From Gemmatimonadota bacterium (lineage in GTDB: Bacteria > Gemmatimonadota > Gemmatimonadetes > Gemmatimonadales > GWC2-71-9): DNA of 56,319 bases. Shown one piece after another: positions 51,670 to 56,319 of the stretch. The DNA lies in contig JANYLJ010000007.1 in the NCBI GenBank assembly GCA_025357945.1, forward strand, positions 1-56,319. The letters are read 5' to 3'. The position numbers and the translations under genes are program-made. The notes beneath the pieces were generated by a model. The model ran no database searches, was not told the origin of the DNA, and worked only from the letters and a program-made list of their open reading frames with translations. Position 1 is the first letter of the stretch. The number at the start of each line of letters is the position of its first letter.

Positions 51670-53376
51670 TCAGACCTCGAGCGAATCGAGACGGCGGCGG
51701 GCCAGGTGCATCGGCAGCAGTCCGGCCACCAGGCAGAGCAGCGCCACGGCCGCGAAGGCGAGCCAGCCATCGGGCGAGACCGTCATCCGCTGCGCGCCGG
51801 CATCGCGCGCGTAGATTTCCTCGAGCACTGGCAGCGCTTCCAGCCCGGTCACGACGCCGAGAAGTGCCACGGCCAGCAGCATGAAGACGAGCCCGCCGAA
51901 CGACGTCGCGATCTGGGCGGCGTTTTCCGTGTCGAATTGCGGAAAGAGCGTTCCCATGCCGAGCGCGAGTCCGCCCACGGACAGCGTGTAGGCGATCACG
52001 GTTGCCAGACTCACCAGCGTCATGAAGTCGCTCGCATGCAACAGGTGATTGGTGGTGATCGTCAGCACCATTGCGAGCGCGAGCAATGGCAGGACGCCGA
52101 CCAGGTACTTGCTGCGCAGCATCGCCCGGGCATCGAGCGGTGACGAGCGGAGCAGCCAGAGCTGGCGTCCTTCGAGCGACACGGCTGGGAACACCAGCCG
52201 CTCGGCGGTGCCCGCGATCACGAACCCGGCGAGTCCCTGCGTGACAAACAGGATAAAGGCGACCAGGCCGGCCGGCAGTTTCTCGCCGCTGAACAGCGGT
52301 AGCATCTGCACGTTAAGCAGCATCACCGGCACCAGGACGCCGAGCAGGATCAACTGGCTCCACTGGGTGCTGTCCCGGAAGAACACCCGCAGGTCCTTGA
52401 GGATGAACTCGCGCCGCATGGCGGGCATCCCGATGAGGACTCGCTTGGCCGCGCCATTCCAGCGTGCGCTGCGCACGAAATGATTGGCGCCCTCCTGCGC
52501 TCGCGCGAATCCCTGAATGTGCCAGCGCCGATACAGCGATGCCGCGATCACGGTGAACGCGCCGGCCGTGGTCCACAACAAGGCGATCGGCAACGGGTCC
52601 GCGATGTGGTTGAGCCAGTTCATGATCATCGCCTGCGCCCACTCGCTCGGCAGCAGCGGATGCGACGGCGTCCGCAGCACGGCGAGGAAATCCACCAGCT
52701 GCTGGAACCCCTCCGGTCGTGCCAGTTGCTCGGGGCCCGCGAGGCGGACGAACAACACCAGCCCGCCCGCCGCGACCACGGTGACCAGGCCGAGGATGGC
52801 GCGCGTGCGGCGCGCTGGAAAAATGTTGACCAACATCAGGGTGATCACTGAGCCGACCACTGCCGCGATGATGAACAGTGGCACCAGGGCGCCGATGGCG
52901 ACGAGCGGGAAGAGCACGCCGCCGTGCCAGGCGATCCCGTATGCGGCCAGGAGCGGCACCGCCAGCAGTCCCACCATCCACGACGAGTGGATCACCGTCT
53001 CGGCGAGTTTGGCGAGATAGAACCGGCCCCACTCGACCGGCGCCGCGACGAGCATGTCCAGGTCGCGCGCCAGGAAGAGGGTCGACAAGGATCCGATGAG
53101 GTTCGAGAGGATGAGGATGCCGGTGAACGCGAGGAGCGCCATGCCGAGCATCTTGCTCGCCAGCAACGGGCCGATTTCGGGAACGCTGGTGAAGTAGTTC
53201 ACCGTCTTCCAGGAAATGCCGAACGCGACGACGAGGAACGCGATGCCCGCCACCGCCAGCAGGACGGTGCGTCCGCGCACCCGTTCGCCCGGCGTGCGTC
53301 GCAGTCGCGCCCAGACGCTGCGCCACTTGGGCGAGGTCAGCTGGAGCAGCGACGGCTGCTTTGGCCGGGGTGACAC
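51670..53376 (-). CDS. Large ABC-2-type transporter permease
   Basis: A 568-residue membrane protein with about 12 hydrophobic segments in two similar halves, for example VLLAVAGIAFLVVAFGI and ALIIA-type helices through to LLCLVAGLLPMHLA near the end. It includes the FLARDLDMLVAAPVEWGRFYLAK and SPLDARAMLRSKYLVG blocks, which match a group of putative ABC exporter permeases of about 550 residues. The GTG at 53376 is the preferred start, just after the ATPase stop; a TTG at 53385 overlapping that stop is an alternative. With the upstream ATPase it forms an exporter. Substrate unknown. Confidence 0.8.
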   Translation of the reverse strand: MSPRPKQPSLLQLTSPKWRSVWARLRRTPGERVRGRTVLLAVAGIAFLVVAFGISWKTVNYFTSVPEIGPLLASKMLGMALLAFTGILILSNLIGSLSTLFLARDLDMLVAAPVEWGRFYLAKLAETVIHSSWMVGLLAVPLLAAYGIAWHGGVLFPLVAIGALVPLFIIAAVVGSVITLMLVNIFPARRTRAILGLVTVVAAGGLVLFVRLAGPEQLARPEGFQQLVDFLAVLRTPSHPLLPSEWAQAMIMNWLNHIADPLPIALLWTTAGAFTVIAASLYRRWHIQGFARAQEGANHFVRSARWNGAAKRVLIGMPAMRREFILKDLRVFFRDSTQWSQLILLGVLVPVMLLNVQMLPLFSGEKLPAGLVAFILFVTQGLAGFVIAGTAERLVFPAVSLEGRQLWLLRSSPLDARAMLRSKYLVGVLPLLALAMVLTITTNHLLHASDFMTLVSLATVIAYTLSVGGLALGMGTLFPQFDTENAAQIATSFGGLVFMLLAVALLGVVTGLEALPVLEEIYARDAGAQRMTVSPDGWLAFAAVALLCLVAGLLPMHLARRRLDSLEV

Positions 53377-53377
53377 C

Positions 53378-54133
53378 TCAGCCAAGGATGGCGTCCAGGT
53401 CATGGTCGGCGTGTCCGCCGGTGAGGCGGAGGAAGAGGTCCTCCAGTCCGGCATCGGCCGCCGAGGCGCTGTGGCGCAGGTCGTCGATTGTGCCGCACGC
53501 CACCAGTTCGCCCTGGCGGATGATGCCGACACGATCACACATGTCCTCGACGATTTCGAGCGTGTGCGTGCTCATCAGGACGGTGCCGCCGTGTGCCACG
53601 AAATGGCGGAAGATTTCCTTCAGCAGCCGGACACTTTTCGGATCGAGGCCGACCATCGGTTCGTCGACCACGATGACCTTGGGGCGGTGCACCAACGCGC
53701 TGGCGATGATCAGCTTCTGGCGCATTCCGTGACTGTAGGATTCGGTGAGCTCGTGCTTCCAGCGCGTCAGGTCGAACAGCTCCATCAGCTCGCCGATGCG
53801 CCATTCCACCTCCTTGCCGTCCTGGCCGAACAGGGCTGCCGTGAAGCGCAGGAACTCGGCCCCGGTCAGCTTGTCGTAGACGAATGGCCGATCGGGAATG
53901 AATCCCAGCGTGGCCTTGGCGAGCACCGGCTTGCGCATCACGTCGATGCCGGCGATCTCGATCCGGCCGGCGGTCGGCGCCAGGATGCCGGCGATCATCC
54001 GCATCGTCGTGGTCTTGCCGGCGCCGTTTGGCCCCAACAGGCCGAATACCTCGCCGGCGCGGATCTCGAGGTCGAGTCCCTTGACCGCCTCGAACCGACC
54101 GTACCGCTTGACCACCTGCTGCAGGCGGATCAT
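53378..54133 (-). CDS. ABC transporter ATP-binding protein (ABC-2 exporter type)
   Basis: A 251-residue ATPase. Walker A is GPNGAGKTT (about 34-42), the signature is YSHGMRQK (about 134-141, a variant of LSGGQ), Walker B is VIVVDEPMVGLDP (about 153-165) and the switch His lies in MSTHTLEIVED. These are typical of ABC-2 (CcmA/NatA-like) exporters. The ATG overlaps the stop of the transglutaminase-fold gene (ATGA), and its own stop is followed at once by the permease. The SHGMRQK signature is common in YhaQ/BcrA-like proteins. Confidence 0.92.
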   Translation of the reverse strand: MIRLQQVVKRYGRFEAVKGLDLEIRAGEVFGLLGPNGAGKTTTMRMIAGILAPTAGRIEIAGIDVMRKPVLAKATLGFIPDRPFVYDKLTGAEFLRFTAALFGQDGKEVEWRIGELMELFDLTRWKHELTESYSHGMRQKLIIASALVHRPKVIVVDEPMVGLDPKSVRLLKEIFRHFVAHGGTVLMSTHTLEIVEDMCDRVGIIRQGELVACGTIDDLRHSASAADAGLEDLFLRLTGGHADHDLDAILG

Positions 54134-55686
54134 CGCTTTCCCTTCCGGCCGATTTCGGTCAGCCGCGCGTTGGCAAGCAGGGCGAGCATCTCCTCGGGGT
54201 GACTCGAGCCCCCGAGCGCGAGCCGGATCAGTCCGGTGTTCGCCGACACCGCGCCCGACACTGGATCAACGGCGTACCAGCCGCCGGCTGTTTCACTCCA
54301 GATCTCGGCCCATGCATGCGTAAGCATAGTCCCGTTGTGCGGATAGACGCCGACGACATACCGCGCCGGGATGCCCGACGCGCGCAGCAGTGCCACGAAG
54401 AGGCGGGTCACACCGTCGGGGCGGCCAACCTTCGCACCGAGCGTTCCGAGCGCGTCCTCGGGTGCGGCGGTGGATGTGTCGACACGCGCGAGCGTGCGGA
54501 ACGCTGCCATGAAGCCGGGAAGCCGCTCGCGGTTGAGCGGTTCGGAGACCAGCCTGCGCTGGACCGTGCCGATGGCACCGGCATCCTGCTGGACCATCGG
54601 GTCTGGCGCCATGTCGCGAATGCTCTCGCCGATCATCGTCGCGGGCACCGCGTGCACGGTGATCGTGTCGCCGTGCACCGTCTGACGGCCGCCGGACAGC
54701 AGGTGCAGCAGCGTGGTGTCCACCGGCGAACCGTCACGATGTTGCACCAGAAAGCGGCGCTCCGTCGTCGCCGTATCGCGCGGTGATCCCGGGGCGGCAA
54801 ACTGTGTCATGGTCGGAACCGCCGCGCGGATCGCGTCGGTGCGTTCCGGCAAGGTCTTTCGGAATTCGCTTTCACTCAGGTCGAAGTCGGTGCGCACCCA
54901 GTGGAGCCCGAACGGCGTCTCGATGCCGGAAACCGCGCCGCGGTGATCAACCCAGAGCCGCCGAGGGCCGCTGGCCCCGTTGACGGTGACCGAGAACGCG
55001 CGTACGGAATCGGTGTGGGCCACCACCCAGTGATGGTCGACGCCTTCGACTCGCGCGCTGTCGGCGAACTTCAACTCGGAATCGCGGGCGACCGAGATCT
55101 GCGCGACTGCGGCGCCGACTGGCCAGCCATCCAGCAGCCGGACGGTGCGCGTCCGCCCCGGTGCGAGTCCGCCGCCAAGTGCCAGGCGATACGGAATCGC
55201 GATGCTCGTGGTGGGCGCCTCGGTGAAGTGACTGCGGCCCTGGGTCCGGGTCGCCCCCGACACGAAGTGCGCCGTGATGGTGTCGCCAGCGACGGCAATG
55301 TTCCAATCCGTTTTCCGACCGGCGCGGCTGTAGCCCGAGTGGAGCCGCTCAAGGTTGAGGGTGGCACCGAGCCATGCTTCGGTCCGGCGGGTGCTGCGCG
55401 CCAGACCGGCGCCGTCCTGGCGCTCGATCATCACCGCCTCGCTGACCCGATAGCCGGGCGAGAGGGTGTCGAGGGTGATCGCCGCGTTGCCGACTTGCGT
55501 GGTGCCCGCGTACAAGGCATACCACACCGTCCCGGGCGCCAGGCGAAGGGTTGCTTCGCTGGAGAGCGTGGTTGCCTCCGTCTTGCTGAGGCGCCGGGCC
55601 GCCAGCCACCCCAAGCTCGCAATCCAGGCGAACAACACGGCAATGGCGCCCGCGGCGCGCCGCGAGGGACGGTAGAGTTCGAGCAT
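54130..55686 (-). CDS. Transglutaminase-fold protein lacking the catalytic Cys
   Basis: A 518-residue membrane-anchored protein with one N-terminal transmembrane helix (about 12-31) and a large beta-rich exported region. Near the C-terminus is a transglutaminase-like core: [26 protein letters not shown], then HAWAEIW and [10 protein letters not shown] (residue span about 427-484). The His and Asp of the triad are present. However, the position where active members have Cys (GxCxxxT-type) reads Pro in GRPDGVT, so peptidase or transfer activity is not expected. It probably binds a protein substrate. It is first in an operon with the ABC exporter and divergent from uvrA. Confidence 0.82.
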   Translation of the reverse strand: MLELYRPSRRAAGAIAVLFAWIASLGWLAARRLSKTEATTLSSEATLRLAPGTVWYALYAGTTQVGNAAITLDTLSPGYRVSEAVMIERQDGAGLARSTRRTEAWLGATLNLERLHSGYSRAGRKTDWNIAVAGDTITAHFVSGATRTQGRSHFTEAPTTSIAIPYRLALGGGLAPGRTRTVRLLDGWPVGAAVAQISVARDSELKFADSARVEGVDHHWVVAHTDSVRAFSVTVNGASGPRRLWVDHRGAVSGIETPFGLHWVRTDFDLSESEFRKTLPERTDAIRAAVPTMTQFAAPGSPRDTATTERRFLVQHRDGSPVDTTLLHLLSGGRQTVHGDTITVHAVPATMIGESIRDMAPDPMVQQDAGAIGTVQRRLVSEPLNRERLPGFMAAFRTLARVDTSTAAPEDALGTLGAKVGRPDGVTRLFVALLRASGIPARYVVGVYPHNGTMLTHAWAEIWSETAGGWYAVDPVSGAVSANTGLIRLALGGSSHPEEMLALLANARLTEIGRKGKR

Positions 55687-55738
55687 CGGGTCCGTATTCC
55701 GCAAGGGTCGGGCCGGAGGGCCGAGGGCCTTATCCTTC

Positions 55739-56319
55739 ATGGCTATGGCCGAAGAGTACCTGACCGTCCGCGGGGCGCGCGAACACAATCTCAAGAGCGT
55801 CACGGTACGGATTCCCCGCAACGCGCTCACCGTCATCACTGGCCTCTCCGGGTCGGGCAAGTCCTCGCTCGCCTTTGACACGATCTACGCCGAAGGGCAG
55901 CGTCGCTACGTCGAGAGTCTCAGCTCGTACGCGCGGCAGTTCGTCGGCCAGATGCAAAAGCCGCAGTTGGAGCATATCGAAGGGCTCTCGCCGGCGATCG
56001 CCATCGAACAAAAAAATCTCGGCAATACGCCCCGTTCGACGGTTGGCACCGTGACCGAGATTTACGACTACCTGCGAATCTTGTTCGCGCGGCTCGGTAA
56101 ATCGTACTGCCCTGATTGCGATCTGCCGATCGGCACGCAGACCGCGGACGAGGTCATCGACAAGGTGATGCAGCAGCCGACCGGGACGAAGCTCTACCTG
56201 ATGGCGCCAATGGAAATTGCCGTCGGCGAGCAATACGAAACGCTCTGGGAAGAGATCCGCGCAGCCGGCTACGTGCGCATGCGCGTCGATGGTCAGACGC
56301 ACGACGTCGCGCAGCCGCC
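55739..56319 (+). CDS. uvrA: Excinuclease ABC subunit A, N-terminal part (runs off the window)
   Basis: The first 193 codons of UvrA, the damage-recognition ATPase of nucleotide excision repair. The N-terminal motif [14 protein letters not shown], Walker [13 protein letters not shown] (about 38-49), and the block [19 protein letters not shown] are diagnostic, as is [13 protein letters not shown] first zinc-site CPDC follows near residue 123. ATG 55739 and ATG 55745 are both possible starts. The gene continues beyond 56319, so signature and C-terminal motifs cannot be checked. Confidence 0.96.
   Translation, partial: MAMAEEYLTVRGAREHNLKSVTVRIPRNALTVITGLSGSGKSSLAFDTIYAEGQRRYVESLSSYARQFVGQMQKPQLEHIEGLSPAIAIEQKNLGNTPRSTVGTVTEIYDYLRILFARLGKSYCPDCDLPIGTQTADEVIDKVMQQPTGTKLYLMAPMEIAVGEQYETLWEEIRAAGYVRMRVDGQTHDVAQP

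Overview
This 56 kb window is GC-rich bacterial chromosome with dense coding on both strands. Its short operons often overlap by 4 bp (ATGA, GTGA or TTGA), and GTG or TTG starts are common. Lipobox signal peptides, a periplasmic cytochrome c maturation system and a peptide ABC importer point to a diderm (Gram-negative type) organism with c-type cytochromes. The gene set and style would suit Gemmatimonadota or a similar soil or water lineage. That placement is an inference from style; no rRNA or other phylogenetic marker was placed here.

Layout. 1-1.95 kb: two lipoproteins with nearly identical leaders (one a cupredoxin) on either side of an IS91-type transposase remnant. 1.98-9.3 kb (minus strand): tdk-coaE-lplA and a five-gene peptide ABC importer. 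9.5-12.7 kb: an HU protein, a DEAD-box-like protein that has lost its catalytic motifs, and an aminotransferase. 12.7-20.1 kb: a NurA-HerA-Mre11-Rad50 DNA-end-resection operon with a GNAT gene at its end. 20.1-28.6 kb: an accessory island holding a YefM-YoeB type toxin-antitoxin pair, an attC-like element, fragments of an MmeI-like gene and a LolD gene joined end to end, a secreted protein, an orphan MNT nucleotidyltransferase, a frameshifted HEPN-type gene, a full-length MmeI-like restriction-modification enzyme and a Uma2-type nuclease between two 52-bp direct repeats. 28.7-32.3 kb: a likely 6S RNA with its own promoter, a PTPS plus short-chain dehydrogenase pair (possible tetrahydropterin synthesis), an M23 peptidase and a zinc-motif protein.

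32.7-40.9 kb: acyl-CoA synthetase, lipoprotein, TPR protein, phosphoribosyltransferase, V4R-domain protein, ligA, a second TPR protein and a pyrimidine-nucleoside phosphorylase. 40.9-45.1 kb (minus): enoyl-CoA hydratase-recF-dciA-gyrB. 45.1-50.2 kb (plus): glycerol kinase, then ccmE-ccmF-ccmH and a CcmI-like zinc-ribbon protein. 50.3-55.7 kb (minus): a lipoprotein, then an operon of a transglutaminase-fold protein without its cysteine and an ABC exporter. The window ends inside uvrA.

How the parts work together. DNA maintenance is strongly represented (HU, NurA-HerA-Mre11-Rad50, LigA, RecF, DciA, GyrB, UvrA). The cytochrome c genes form one assembly line built on the Cys-type CcmE variant. 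The most unusual local features are the end-resection operon, the degenerate DEAD-box protein, the mosaic defence island, the 6S RNA, three intergenic heptamer arrays of different sequence, and the pseudo-transglutaminase/ABC module. No tRNA, rRNA or CRISPR array was seen.
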